Below are positions 49,535 through 59,935 of a DNA stretch of 64,000 bases, piece by piece. Under the pieces are notes generated by a model. That model searched no databases and was not told where the DNA came from. It saw nothing but the letters and a program-made list of their open reading frames with translations. The first letter of the stretch is position 1. Each line of letters starts with the position of its first letter. Where the stretch lies: the NCBI GenBank assembly GCA_003353845.1, contig PIVT01000003.1, positions 1-64,000 on the forward strand. The letters run 5' to 3'. This DNA is from Pseudomonadota bacterium (GTDB lineage: Bacteria; Myxococcota_A; UBA9160; JADFDR01). Made by a program: the position numbers and the translations under genes.

Positions 49535-52147
49535 GTGACTCCAAAAGACACTAAAGAGCTGTATTCCCTCAAAAGAATGTGGCTTGGCTTTGCGACTATT
49601 CACGCGGTCTGGGGCGTCGTCGGTGCCATGTTGGCCTTCATCCTCTTGCAAGCCGTTCTGCGCCTGCCCCCCTATGAACTCAAGATCACGCTCATGTACT
49701 TGATTCCGGTGGGAGCCCTCGCCACCAGCTGGGACTCCTTCAGCCGACAACGCCGCATTCGGCCCTTCATTGCGATGATGCAGAACATCCAAGAAGGCAC
49801 GGCCAATGCCAGCGATTATGAAGATGGGTTTCGTGTCATTTCGAATCTTCCACTGGATGAGTTCATTCGTGGCGTTCGGTTTTGGAGTCTCGCACCCGCG
49901 ACCGTCATGCTTTTGGTTTCATTGCACACCAACGCGCTCTCTTATTATTCCATGTTCCTCGTCGTCATGGCTGCGTTTACGGCCGGCATTTACTGTCTGA
50001 TCTTCATCTATACTCACATGAAAATGTTGCTACGGCCCTATCGCCAACTCGCGGCGTCCGGGATTCCCGACCCCGACAGACGCAAGAGCCTGGTCAAACC
50101 CCTTACCATTCGCACGAAGATCGGGTTTGTCGTCGGCAGTCTGGCGCTCACTTGTACCTTCTTCAGTGTGAGCGTGGGGCAAACACGCATTCTTCGCCCA
50201 CTGGGTGAGTTCGCATCCTCGGGACAAATGGAATTACTCGAGACCCGGATGCGGGACTCTGAAAAGATCCTCAACCCTGCCCTGTACGGTGAAGCCGCTG
50301 CAACGGAAGCCATGCGACGACTCGATGCCGCCCCCATCAAGGTCGAGTTGGGCATGGGAAGCTTCCTCATCCTCGATCGGGAAGAAAGGTCGGTGATTCA
50401 GGGCCCTGAAGACTTGCTCCTGGACGGTGAAATTCGTGCCATCCTCGACGCCGATACCAATGAGGGCAGCAGCGCCAATTACAATACACCGCACCATTTC
50501 AGTTGGTCTGCCCTGTCGAACCCGCGCTACTTGCTCGTTGTGTCGACCCCACAAGATGCCTTCGGCTTCCCCATGCGAATCAGCGGATGGTTTCAAACTT
50601 TTGTCGTTCTCATCGCGATGTTGCTCGGCGTCGCCGCCTCACAGTACCTCTGCTCGGACATTGATTGGTCTGTGAAAAAATTGCGCCTGCACATGGAAGA
50701 AGTCGCCAACGGCAATCTTCGAGTAGCAGCCTTCGAATCTGAAGATGATCTCGGCCACTTGGGACGCAACTTTGAAACCATGACCACCGGGCTACGGGAA
50801 ATCATCACCAAGGTCGCCGATACGGCGGACCGCGTGGAACAAGGCTCAAACGACATTGTAAGATCGTCGGGCCGTGTGTCCCTGGCCAGCATTTCGCAAA
50901 CAGGCGACATTCGCGAAGTCAGTAAATCCATGAGAAACATCGATGATTTAGTAAAAAGCATTGCCGATTACGCGGTGGACCTCAACGGTTCTGTGGATGC
51001 TTCATCGGATTCCATCGACAGTCTTTGCCATACCAGCGGAGGCTTGACCCAAGCCGGACAAGCCTTGGGGGGACATGTCCAGCAAATTGCCACGGCCTAC
51101 GAGCGCATGTTTGAAACCATCGAGAGTGTCAGTGCCTGCACCTTCCGATTCAGTCACGCGGCGACGGAAACGTCCAGCGGGATGCATCAAATGTCCTCCG
51201 CCCTACAGGAAGTCAATCGCAATGCATCGGAGACCTCACGTCTCTCCGAGGCGGTTATTGACAGCGCTGATCGAGGTCAAACCAAAGTTAAAGAAACCAT
51301 TTCCGGCATCGGGTCCATTCGCGAAAACACCCAGGAAGTGGAGACGATGATTCATGACTTCAGTACAAAGGCCAAGCAGATTGGCAGTATTATTAGCGTG
51401 ATTGACGATGTGGCGGACGAAACCAATCTACTCGCTTTGAATGCGGCTGTGATCGCTGCCCAATCGGGAGAGCAAGGCCGAGCCTTCTCCGTTGTGGCCG
51501 ATGAAATCAACGAACTGGCCGACCGTGTCCTCGTTAGTACCAAGGAAATCAGCAACCTGATTAAATCAGTCCAACAAAGCGCCAGCGATGCGGTTGTCGC
51601 TATCGCGCGCGGCACCGCGAGTGTTGAGAGCGGTCTCAACCTGTCCCAAGAAGCAGGTAGCGCGCTTGAAGAAATCACCAGTTCGGCCCGGGAGAGCGGA
51701 ACCCGCATGCATGAAGTAGTGGCCGCTGTGGGCGAACAGTCACGGGCGGCCGATCATCTCGCCCGTATGATGACCGAAGTGATCGAAGCCATTAAGCAGA
51801 TTGAAGTCGTCTCGAAAGATCAAAGCGAGAGTACGGAAGCCGTCATTGCAAGCAACGAAGCCATGAGCGTTGCAGCGGAACAGATCCAAGAATCCAATCA
51901 AGAGCAGGTGCGCTCCACGAACGCGATCAAAGGCCACATCAATCAGGTGCGCACGGTAACCACCGGAATTTCTAGTTCCTTGGTGGAAGAAGCACGGAAG
52001 GTGGCTCTCGTAGGTCAGTTGCTAGAAGCCGTGAACGACAGCGCAGTCACCAATGAGGAATCGACTGCGAGCATGACCCAGGCCGCTGATGTCTTACTCG
52101 ACGAAGCGGCAAATCTGCGCGAAGGCATCAAGCGCTTCAAGATCTAA
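49535..52147 (+). CDS. Methyl-accepting chemotaxis protein
   Basis: The protein is 870 aa, starting at GTG 49535. The input region is unusual: about four membrane helices within residues 18-155, a further helix at about 194-214, a periplasmic domain of about 140 residues, and a last helix at about 358-378. A HAMP-like segment follows ('LRVAAFESEDDLGHLGRNFE'). The long signalling coiled coil carries the hairpin tip 'DETNLLALNAAVIAAQSGEQ'. It binds CheA/CheW there. No chemotaxis genes are adjacent. Confidence 0.93.
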   Translation: MTPKDTKELYSLKRMWLGFATIHAVWGVVGAMLAFILLQAVLRLPPYELKITLMYLIPVGALATSWDSFSRQRRIRPFIAMMQNIQEGTANASDYEDGFRVISNLPLDEFIRGVRFWSLAPATVMLLVSLHTNALSYYSMFLVVMAAFTAGIYCLIFIYTHMKMLLRPYRQLAASGIPDPDRRKSLVKPLTIRTKIGFVVGSLALTCTFFSVSVGQTRILRPLGEFASSGQMELLETRMRDSEKILNPALYGEAAATEAMRRLDAAPIKVELGMGSFLILDREERSVIQGPEDLLLDGEIRAILDADTNEGSSANYNTPHHFSWSALSNPRYLLVVSTPQDAFGFPMRISGWFQTFVVLIAMLLGVAASQYLCSDIDWSVKKLRLHMEEVANGNLRVAAFESEDDLGHLGRNFETMTTGLREIITKVADTADRVEQGSNDIVRSSGRVSLASISQTGDIREVSKSMRNIDDLVKSIADYAVDLNGSVDASSDSIDSLCHTSGGLTQAGQALGGHVQQIATAYERMFETIESVSACTFRFSHAATETSSGMHQMSSALQEVNRNASETSRLSEAVIDSADRGQTKVKETISGIGSIRENTQEVETMIHDFSTKAKQIGSIISVIDDVADETNLLALNAAVIAAQSGEQGRAFSVVADEINELADRVLVSTKEISNLIKSVQQSASDAVVAIARGTASVESGLNLSQEAGSALEEITSSARESGTRMHEVVAAVGEQSRAADHLARMMTEVIEAIKQIEVVSKDQSESTEAVIASNEAMSVAAEQIQESNQEQVRSTNAIKGHINQVRTVTTGISSSLVEEARKVALVGQLLEAVNDSAVTNEESTASMTQAADVLLDEAANLREGIKRFKI

Positions 52148-52176
52148 TCCCGCCCTCACAACTAATTTTATCAACT

Positions 52177-53688
52177 CTACGAACGAGCTTGGCTTGCAGC
52201 TGTTCTTCCCGCGTAACGGCCGAAGAAACTCGCCCCTGCAACGGACATCCCACTAGAGTAGGTGCGACCTTCACGGGGCAGCCCGGCGGTCGTACGCCCT
52301 GCTGCAAACAGTCCCGGAACCACGCTTCCATCACCCCGAAGAACTTCGCCCGTGGGAAGAGTGTCCAAGCCTCCTAAAGTAAACACAGCAAAGATCGCTT
52401 TATCGGTTGAACAATTCAGTGCAGCATAGGGTGGACTGGCGAGGGGTCTCAAATAATCCTTGTGCTTGTGAAACAAGGGGTCCTCGCCCTTCTCCGCATG
52501 CTTGTTAAAAAACTCGAGGGTGTGCGACAGAGAGCCTTCTGGCATTTCCAACGCCTTCTCAAGATCCTCAAAGGTCTCTTCCACGGCGGCAATCCTGTGC
52601 AAGGCCTGTGTCTGACCGTATAGATCATCATCGACAATCAGATAGGCCCTGCCATTTTGATTCCGAAGAATCGCATCACTGCTTCGACCATGATAGACAT
52701 CTTCGTTGATAAACCGTTGTCCCTGTTCATTCACCAAGATGCCCTTCAGATGCGCAGCGGGTGGGTAAAAGGGCGTCGACAAAAGGCCTTGCGACATGTT
52801 CATAATACTGCCGCCCGCAGCCTCTCCCATACAAATTCCGCGCCCGTCATCTCCATCTGTACCAATGGGATAGTTACAAGCAAGTAACTCCGGTGCGTGC
52901 TTACGCACCATCTCTTTGTTCATGATGAAGCCCCCGGTCGCCAAAACCACGCCCTGGCGCGCCCGAACAAACTTGGGCTGACGATCAACAAAGACCAACA
53001 AGCCGGCAACTCGTCCTTGTTCATCAGTAACAAGGGTCTCGACCAAGGCTTCGTAGACAATCTCTGCACCCGCTTCCTGTGCAGCCTTCACCACCTTTTG
53101 CATGACGAGCCCGCCCGCATCACCTTCAATTTTGGGCTTGTGTCCACGGGGCGCTGGCTTTGCCTGAGTAAGGAAGGGATAGGCCAGTTCGTTGCCGGAA
53201 TAACAAAGGCCATCGTCGTTTTCCGGGAGGGTTGTTTTCTCTTTATGGAAACATTCCTTGAACTCAATGCCCAAGCCCACCACCCAATCAAAATGCTCCA
53301 GGCTCTCGTTACAGTAAAGACGCACCTTGGCCTCGTCTGCATTTTTCCCACTGGCGAGCATCAAGTATTTAAACATCTCTTCTTTGTCGTCTTCGAAGCC
53401 ACAGGCTTTTTGAACCGGGGTGCCGCCACCGAAGTAGAACAAACCACCGGACAAGGCCGTCGCGCCTCCTGCTCCAGATGCCCGTTCCAAGATCAGGACC
53501 TCAGAGCCAGCGCGAGCAGCCTCAATGGCAGCGGCACCACCCGCCACCCCCAGACCCACGACGACAACATCTGATTCTATATCCCAGGCTGGCACCTGGG
53601 AGAGTGGCCACACTGTTGCACTGTTGGCATCTTTCACTTCTAAGGCCAAACCGTTACCCTCTGAAAGCAATCGAACGAATCGATGCAC
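52177..53688 (-). CDS. FAD-dependent oxidoreductase (fumarate reductase/ketosteroid dehydrogenase family)
   Basis: The protein is 503 aa. The FAD motif 'VVVVGLGVAGGAAAIEAARAG' (read to the final Ala-Gly) and 'GGATALSGGLFYFGGG' are near the N-terminus. 'GVVLATGGFIMNKEM' lies in the middle and 'GLFAAGRTTAGLPREGRTY' near the C-terminus. This family includes fumarate reductase flavoproteins, 3-ketosteroid dehydrogenases and related desaturases. The substrate cannot be fixed from sequence. It is soluble with no signal peptide. Confidence 0.87.
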   Translation of the reverse strand: MHRFVRLLSEGNGLALEVKDANSATVWPLSQVPAWDIESDVVVVGLGVAGGAAAIEAARAGSEVLILERASGAGGATALSGGLFYFGGGTPVQKACGFEDDKEEMFKYLMLASGKNADEAKVRLYCNESLEHFDWVVGLGIEFKECFHKEKTTLPENDDGLCYSGNELAYPFLTQAKPAPRGHKPKIEGDAGGLVMQKVVKAAQEAGAEIVYEALVETLVTDEQGRVAGLLVFVDRQPKFVRARQGVVLATGGFIMNKEMVRKHAPELLACNYPIGTDGDDGRGICMGEAAGGSIMNMSQGLLSTPFYPPAAHLKGILVNEQGQRFINEDVYHGRSSDAILRNQNGRAYLIVDDDLYGQTQALHRIAAVEETFEDLEKALEMPEGSLSHTLEFFNKHAEKGEDPLFHKHKDYLRPLASPPYAALNCSTDKAIFAVFTLGGLDTLPTGEVLRGDGSVVPGLFAAGRTTAGLPREGRTYSSGMSVAGASFFGRYAGRTAASQARS

Positions 53689-53923
53689 ATAAATGCTGTA
53701 ACGTCATACGTGAACGAATTGAACCGACCAAACCGTTACTCGCGAGCTAAAAACACTCCTCTCCGATGACTAACAACTATAGAATGTACTGAGCCAAATC
53801 GGAAGAGTAGATAGGTCATTCTCAAGGAACCACTCGCTGGACTCAATTTTTGAAAACATCTCGATGAGTGAGTCCCCTCAGTTCACGCGAGCGCACCTGA
53901 GTAAGCTGGAGCTTTTTTAATCT

Positions 53924-55954
53924 ATGCCTGGGTTTGTCTTCAACACTGTCCATTCCACCAAAACCCTTGGGTTTCGGCATCGGGTTGGTTTGGTCACTGT
54001 GATCGGCTCCTGCCTTTCAGCCCTACCGGGTTTAGCTTCTGCGGAGCTTCAACAAGCGCCTGCAACAATCAGCGCGCCCACCTCCAACGCGAGCCACGCT
54101 TGTTCTGGTTACAACAAACTCCGCAATCCCTTTTTTGGTGACCTCCACGTCCACACCGTCTTCTCCTTGGATGCGAGCACACAAGGCACCCGCAATCGGC
54201 CCGCTGACGCCTACCGTTTTGCCCGCGGAGAACGCTTGGGCCTTCAGCCCTATGACGCTGCCGACAACCCTCTTCGTTCAGCTCAGTTGGCCCGTCCCCT
54301 GGACTTTGCGGCAGTGACAGACCATGCGGAGCTTCTGGGAGAATGGAACATCTGCAACACGCCCGGTCTCGACGGACACGATTCCTTCATTTGCAAGATT
54401 TATCGCAGGTGGCCCCGCGCTGCGTTTTTCTACATGAACAGTCAAGCAGCACAGGGAAACCGCCACGACTTCTGCGGCCCCCAAGGCAAGAATTGCTTAG
54501 AAGCCGCAAAGCTCCCTTGGAATGAAATCAGAGAGGCGGCGGATGCTGCCAGTGACACTTCTCCAGATTGCTCGTTCACCGCTTTTCAAGCCTATGAATG
54601 GACGGGTGCTACAGGGGCGGGTAATAATTTTCACCGCAATGTGATTTACAAGAACTCCATCACACCCGAACTGCCCCTCAGCTTCCTCGACGAACCCCGC
54701 GTTCAGCGTCTCTGGGAAACCCTCTTGAGCAAATGCAGAAATGCTGGCACCGGTTGTGACGTGCTTGTCATCCCACACAATTCCAATCTCTCCGATGGCA
54801 CCATGTTTCGCACAACTCAAGAAGACGGAAGCCCCATCGACCGAAGCGAAGTCACTGCGCGCGCGGAGATGGAACCCCTGGTCGAGATTCTCCAACACAA
54901 GGGTGATTCGGAATGCGCTGTCGGACTTGGAACACAAGACGAGCTGTGCAATTTTGAAAAGTTGCCCTATAGCAACTTCACTGGGAAATACGTCCCTTAT
55001 AAGGCGGAGCCACCCTCCTCTCGTCAGTTCATACGCAACATCCTGAAAGAGGGGCTTCGGATCGAAGCCGAAATGGGAGTGAACCCTTTCAAGTTTGGGG
55101 TTCTGGCAAGTACAGACACTCATATCGGCACCCCCGGTTTAGTGGCAGAAGACAGAGCTTTCCCCGGCCACGGTGGAGCGGGAAATCCTTCGGCCACAGA
55201 ACTACCCAAGGGCCTGCCCGACACCCTTGAATTCAACCCGGGTGGGCTCGCCGTTGTCTGGGCTGAAGAGAACACGCGAGATTCACTCTTTGCCGCGTTA
55301 AAGCGACGCGAAACCTACGGTACGAGTGGACCGCGCATCACTCTTCGTTTCTTTGGAGGCTGGGACTATCCAGCAGATGCCTGCAGCCAGCCCGATCTTG
55401 CCTCGCTCGGGTACCGCCAAGGGGTTCCCATGGGTGGCGACTTAACGTCCGCATCCTCCCAGGCCCAAGCGCCAACCTTTCTCCTCTCTGCCTTGCGAGA
55501 TCCAGGTGGGACCGGAGTAAATGGGATGCCCTTGCAGCGCATTCAGATCATCAAAGGCTGGCAAGATGGGGACACGCTCAAGGAGGAGGTTTTTGAGGTA
55601 GGCGGGAACCCGTCCAACGGAGCCCATGTTGACCTGGACACCTGCGAACCACAGGGCGAAGGCTATGACAGCCTCTGTAGCACCTGGTCGGATCCAAATT
55701 TCGATCCCAGCCAGAGTGCCTTTTACTACGCCCGCGTCGTTGAAAATCCAACTTGCCGCTGGAGCCAGCAAGTCTGTGTCGCAAATCGTGTGCGTTGTGA
55801 CGACCCCTCGAATATCAAAAAAGGGTTCGAATTTTGCTGCTCTTCCACGCAGGCCAAGACGATTCAAGAACGCGCTTGGAGTTCTCCCATTTGGTTTCGC
55901 CCAAACAATAAAACCAGCAGGGCCAGAACATCGGACAAAACGATTGGCGGATGA
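53924..55954 (+). CDS. Secreted DUF3604 protein (PHP-like hydrolase)
   Basis: The protein is 676 aa. The signal region lies at about residues 20-40 ('GLVTVIGSCLSALPGLASA'). A metal-binding PHP-like core is visible in 'FFGDLHVHTVFSLDAS', 'PLDFAAVTDHAELLGEW' and 'FGVLASTDTHIGTPG', where His and Asp residues should coordinate metals. Many cysteines suggest disulphides in the mature periplasmic or outer-surface protein. DUF3604 proteins are common in marine proteobacteria and their substrate is unknown. The stop overlaps the start of a foldase gene by 4 nt. Confidence 0.88.
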   Translation: MPGFVFNTVHSTKTLGFRHRVGLVTVIGSCLSALPGLASAELQQAPATISAPTSNASHACSGYNKLRNPFFGDLHVHTVFSLDASTQGTRNRPADAYRFARGERLGLQPYDAADNPLRSAQLARPLDFAAVTDHAELLGEWNICNTPGLDGHDSFICKIYRRWPRAAFFYMNSQAAQGNRHDFCGPQGKNCLEAAKLPWNEIREAADAASDTSPDCSFTAFQAYEWTGATGAGNNFHRNVIYKNSITPELPLSFLDEPRVQRLWETLLSKCRNAGTGCDVLVIPHNSNLSDGTMFRTTQEDGSPIDRSEVTARAEMEPLVEILQHKGDSECAVGLGTQDELCNFEKLPYSNFTGKYVPYKAEPPSSRQFIRNILKEGLRIEAEMGVNPFKFGVLASTDTHIGTPGLVAEDRAFPGHGGAGNPSATELPKGLPDTLEFNPGGLAVVWAEENTRDSLFAALKRRETYGTSGPRITLRFFGGWDYPADACSQPDLASLGYRQGVPMGGDLTSASSQAQAPTFLLSALRDPGGTGVNGMPLQRIQIIKGWQDGDTLKEEVFEVGGNPSNGAHVDLDTCEPQGEGYDSLCSTWSDPNFDPSQSAFYYARVVENPTCRWSQQVCVANRVRCDDPSNIKKGFEFCCSSTQAKTIQERAWSSPIWFRPNNKTSRARTSDKTIGG

Positions 55955-56913
55955 GTAAACGCTCCTACTTCACGAAGCCCCTCTTTCACTTTCTGCTCTT
56001 GGGTGGGCTCCTCTTCTTCGCTCAAAACGCCCTGCTAGATGCCAGGACAGCTCCTGAAGCGTCACTCCTCATCAGCGCAGCGGACATTGAAAGCATCGAA
56101 AAAGACTGGCGTTTGCTCACTGGCGCCCCACCCAGTACCGAGGAGCGTGCGCGACTGATCGAGCAGCGAATCGACGACGAAATCCTGATCGAAGAAGCCA
56201 TCCGGCTTGGTTGGCACTTGACCGACCCTGTCATTCAAGATCGCCTGATTCGCAATGTTCGTTTCATTCAACCCGAAAGTCAGGAGACAGACGCGGCTTT
56301 ATTGCGCCAAGCCCGAGACATGGGAATGGATCGCAGCGATCTGGTAGTGAGGCGACGACTCATTGAGCGTATGAAAATGCTGATTTCAACGCGGGCTCGC
56401 GCCATGGAGCCCAGCGAACAAGAGCTAAATTCGTATTACCAAGAGCACGCGCAGGCTTACCAGGTGCCCGAGAAAATCGAGCTCACCCAACTCTACCTCA
56501 GCCAGGACCTGCGCGGCGACTCCCTTCAGCGCGATGCCAACGCTCTGCTGCAAGACCTGCTCCGAGCGCAAACACTCCCCACTTCTGTCTCGGAACGAGG
56601 CGACCCGTTCCTCCACCCCAGACACTTCCCTCTTTCCAGTAAGCAAAAATATGCCGCCAGGTTTGGTGACAGCTTTGCCAAGCTCGCCTTTGAAGAAACA
56701 GACAGCACATGGGCGGGTCCCATACCGTCTAGCTATGGGCTTCACTTGATTTGGATCCACGATCGATCGGCGCCTTACACGCCTACCTTGGATGAAATTC
56801 GTTCGAGCCTGCTCAGGGATATACAGAGCGCCAAAGAGAGAGCCTTACTGACGCAAACGCTCAAGGAATACAGAGAGTACTGGGTTATTCAAATAGAAGA
56901 TTCGAGACCTTAA
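55951..56913 (+). CDS. Peptidyl-prolyl isomerase, parvulin type
   Basis: The protein is 320 aa with an N-terminal membrane anchor ('FHFLLLGGLLFFAQNALL'). Residues about 40-165 form a SurA/PrsA-like chaperone helical region. A parvulin domain follows, with 'LTQLYLSQDL', 'SFAKLAFEETDSTWAGPIPSSYG' (read in parts) and 'LHLIWIHDR'. It probably helps the preceding DUF3604 protein or other exported proteins to fold. The ATGA overlap with that gene supports this pairing. The stop overlaps the convergent kinase gene by 4 nt. Confidence 0.87.
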   Translation: MSKRSYFTKPLFHFLLLGGLLFFAQNALLDARTAPEASLLISAADIESIEKDWRLLTGAPPSTEERARLIEQRIDDEILIEEAIRLGWHLTDPVIQDRLIRNVRFIQPESQETDAALLRQARDMGMDRSDLVVRRRLIERMKMLISTRARAMEPSEQELNSYYQEHAQAYQVPEKIELTQLYLSQDLRGDSLQRDANALLQDLLRAQTLPTSVSERGDPFLHPRHFPLSSKQKYAARFGDSFAKLAFEETDSTWAGPIPSSYGLHLIWIHDRSAPYTPTLDEIRSSLLRDIQSAKERALLTQTLKEYREYWVIQIEDSRP

Positions 56914-58460
56914 GATTCAGCCTCTGGCCCTTGCTCGACTGGCAATTCGATGTGGAAGCGAGTCCATTGGCCGGGTTCACTGTCCACCGAGATCTCGCCC
57001 CCATGTTCGGACACGATTCCATAGCTTAGAGCCAGTCCCAAACCGGTTCCCTCGTTGGATCCTTTGGTTGTAAAAAAAGGATCGAAGATATACTCAATTT
57101 CGCTTGAATCAATTCCCGCCCCGTGGTCTTCAACCGTAATACGCACCCACGGTTCCTCGTAGTTTATAAACCGCTCGGCGGTTACGTTGATAATTTTGTT
57201 CTTGTCGTAATTTTTGTAGCGTGCATTCAGCGCATCGCGTGCGTTCGTCACTAGATTCATGAACACCTGCTGAATCTGCTGGCTATTACATTCAACGAGC
57301 GGAAGATCCTCTGGGACTTCGATGCGAAGGGAAATCTGGTCCTTCGTCAAAAGAGAATGAATCAACGCAAGGGTAGCGTCGAGAATATCACTGACGTGTA
57401 CTCGCTGTCGTTCTTCACCACCTACTCGCGCAAAGCTAAGCAGGTTCCGAACGATGGTTGCGATCCGGTCAGACTCATGAATAATTTCACTCGAATACTC
57501 GTTTACTGAAGTTTCCTCTTTGCAGTCCTTCAGCAACTCTGCGTAATTCATAATGCCTTGGATCGGATTGCTGATCTCGTGCGCGACACCACTGGCCAAG
57601 GTGCCAATGGATTCCAAACGCTGCTGTTGCCTCATCTGGGATTCCAGGATTCTGCGTTCCTTTTCAGCTTTCTTTCGCTCGGTAATGTCGCGTACCGTGC
57701 TGGCAAAAAGGGTATCCCCACAATCTGGGAGCCCCACACTAGAAACGGACACTTCGCAGGGGAAGACAGAACCGTCCTTACGTACGGCTTCGTACTCATT
57801 TGTATCCCCAACGGTCGGTAAACGCCCCGACTGCTGATAAGCTTTTAGAACTTCCGAAAATTGAGCCTTTCCCGACTCTGACATGAACAAGCGCAGGCTT
57901 TGTCCGATTACCTCTTCGGGTTTCCAACCGAAGACCCGATCCACCGAGTCGCTCACCAGGGTGACAATGCCCTTTTCATCGGCACAAATAATTGGATCCA
58001 TGGAGGCGTCGAGAATCGAGCGGAGTCGAGTTTCGCTCTCGCGCAATACGTTTTCCGCATGCTTGCGACTTTCCACATGCCCCCACTCGCGCAAACTGCG
58101 CTCCGCGATATAAGGCATATTTGCAAGGGTTTCACCGGATTTAACCACGTAATCCAGGGCACCGGCTTTCATGGCATCCACTGCTAATTGCTCGTTACCA
58201 TGACTGGTCATCATCACAATGGGGAATTGCAAGGACTCGTCTTCATCCGGCAGAAGCTCAACACCTTTTCCGTCGGGAAGCATGAAATCCAAGATGACTA
58301 GATCGAGATCATTTTGGCTTATTTGTAAGCGCGCCTCGGCCAGGCTGTTCGCCGTCAGTAAGGTCACGTGAGGGGCCTGATCTTCAAAGGATCGTAAAAT
58401 CAACTCGACATGTGCGACTTCGTCGTCGACAAGCAGTACGACTTTTCTATCGACAGCCAT
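56910..58460 (-). CDS. Receiver - PAS - histidine kinase
   Basis: The protein is 516 aa from ATG at 58460. An N-terminal receiver has 'VLLVDDEVAHVELIL' and Asp in 'LVILDFMLPDGKG'. A PAS domain with PAC covers about residues 145-265. The HisKA box is 'TLASGVAHEISNPIQGIMNY'. The HATPase_c domain includes 'NLVTNARDAL', 'EDHGAGID' and 'GTGLGLALSYGI'. The receiver-first order suggests it takes phosphate from another kinase. Its receiver and the one in the HD-GYP protein are close relatives, implying duplication within the cluster. It is the last gene of a four-gene operon. Confidence 0.93.
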   Translation of the reverse strand: MAVDRKVVLLVDDEVAHVELILRSFEDQAPHVTLLTANSLAEARLQISQNDLDLVILDFMLPDGKGVELLPDEDESLQFPIVMMTSHGNEQLAVDAMKAGALDYVVKSGETLANMPYIAERSLREWGHVESRKHAENVLRESETRLRSILDASMDPIICADEKGIVTLVSDSVDRVFGWKPEEVIGQSLRLFMSESGKAQFSEVLKAYQQSGRLPTVGDTNEYEAVRKDGSVFPCEVSVSSVGLPDCGDTLFASTVRDITERKKAEKERRILESQMRQQQRLESIGTLASGVAHEISNPIQGIMNYAELLKDCKEETSVNEYSSEIIHESDRIATIVRNLLSFARVGGEERQRVHVSDILDATLALIHSLLTKDQISLRIEVPEDLPLVECNSQQIQQVFMNLVTNARDALNARYKNYDKNKIINVTAERFINYEEPWVRITVEDHGAGIDSSEIEYIFDPFFTTKGSNEGTGLGLALSYGIVSEHGGEISVDSEPGQWTRFHIELPVEQGPEAES

Positions 58461-58508
58461 CAACGATACCTCGCTTGTTTCTAGACCCTAGCTGCATCCC
58501 GACCTTCA

Positions 58509-59888
58509 TCAACCAAGCTCCACTTCACCGGACTGCACAAGTTCCAACGCGATATCGACCACCTGTGGGTCATACCAAGTCCCTGCCCCATCGCGTAAGG
58601 CCTCACAACAGACCTCAATGGGCCGAGCCACTCGATACGGCCGGTGGCAGATCATGGCGCTAAGCGTGTCGGCAACCGCGATCACTCGACCCGACAAGGA
58701 GATCTCGTCTCCTTTCATTCCTCTCGGGTAGCCGCTGCCATTCAGGCGTTCATGGTGTTCGAAAATTCCGCTGATCTCCGGCCAGGGGAAGTCCACGCCA
58801 GCCAGGATTTCTCGTGCTCGATCCACGTGTGTTCGCACAAGAGCCATCTCCTCCTCCCTCAATTTTCCCGTCTTGACGAGCACGGATTGAGGGATGGCGA
58901 TCTTGCCAATGTCGTGTAACAGCCCTGCCATGCGCAAACCCCGCAAGGCTTCTTTATCGAGCCCCAAGCGTTCTCCAATGGCCACTGCCATCCTGGCCAC
59001 GCCCTTCTCATGCCCTTGGGTATAGGGATCCACCGCGCTCATGGCATCAGCTAACACTTCCACGGTTCGCTGAAAGCTGTTCTCGAGCCGCGTTTCAGAT
59101 AGCTGCCTCTCTTCTTCCATCCGTTTCCGTTCGGTTACGTCGCGACAAATCACTACTACGCGCGTGTCATCGGACAAATGAGAAAAGGAACTGCCCTGGC
59201 TCTCGATCCAGAGCCAACTCCCATTGGCATGCTGTAACCGGTGTTCGATGGATCGCAGAATCGAAGGGTTCACTAAATTCCCAAAAAGCTGCTCAAAGTG
59301 ATACTTGTCGTCGGGGTGCAGTAAGTCCAGCAGACAACGCCCGGACAACTCTTCACCAGAAGTAAACCCGAGAATCTCCTGGGTTCGCGGACTGGCATAT
59401 TGAATCATGCCATCCAGAGTCGCCTCGATGATCATGTCGCTGGAATGCTCCACCAAAGAGCGAAATCTGTGCTCACTCGTGGCCAGGCGACTTTCTGCCA
59501 AACGATGATTTTCGATGTGACCCCACTCGCGAATCACCCGTTCTGCGATTTGAGGCATCTTGGCAAAGGCGTCGGCACTTTTGACCACGTAGTCCAGCGC
59601 TCCAGCTTTGATAGCCTCCACAGCTATTTTTTCCGTACCGTGGCTGGTTAAGATGATGACTGGAAATCCGATGGAACCCTGGTTGGCCGTCAGCAAATCG
59701 ATCCCTCTTCCATCGGGAAGTAGGAAATCCAAAATCAATAGAGATGGGGGTTCTTCCTCGATAAGCGCACGTGCTTTAGCCAGCGTACCCGCTAGACAAA
59801 ATGATGTCTCCGGCTTATGCATCTCGAAGGCATGCTCAATCAATCGGGCATGCGCTTCCTCATCCTCAACGAGAATAATGCGTCTCAC
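58509..59888 (-). CDS. Receiver - PAS - HD-GYP c-di-GMP phosphodiesterase
   Basis: The protein is 459 aa. The receiver (1-120) has 'IILVEDEEAHARLIE' and Asp in 'LLILDFLLPDGRG'. A PAS domain covers about 145-260. The HD-GYP domain (about 275-440) has 'MAGLLHDIGKIAIPQ', 'LVRTHVDRAREIL' and 'EHHERLNGSGYPRG', with the GYP motif intact. It should hydrolyse c-di-GMP under control of phosphorylation. It lies 47 bp after the CheY-like gene and 48 bp before the kinase gene. Confidence 0.94.
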   Translation of the reverse strand: MRRIILVEDEEAHARLIEHAFEMHKPETSFCLAGTLAKARALIEEEPPSLLILDFLLPDGRGIDLLTANQGSIGFPVIILTSHGTEKIAVEAIKAGALDYVVKSADAFAKMPQIAERVIREWGHIENHRLAESRLATSEHRFRSLVEHSSDMIIEATLDGMIQYASPRTQEILGFTSGEELSGRCLLDLLHPDDKYHFEQLFGNLVNPSILRSIEHRLQHANGSWLWIESQGSSFSHLSDDTRVVVICRDVTERKRMEEERQLSETRLENSFQRTVEVLADAMSAVDPYTQGHEKGVARMAVAIGERLGLDKEALRGLRMAGLLHDIGKIAIPQSVLVKTGKLREEEMALVRTHVDRAREILAGVDFPWPEISGIFEHHERLNGSGYPRGMKGDEISLSGRVIAVADTLSAMICHRPYRVARPIEVCCEALRDGAGTWYDPQVVDIALELVQSGEVELG

Positions 59889-59935
59889 TTCATATCCTCA
59901 GACCTGCGCATGTACTACTTTGTGAAAACTTGAGA

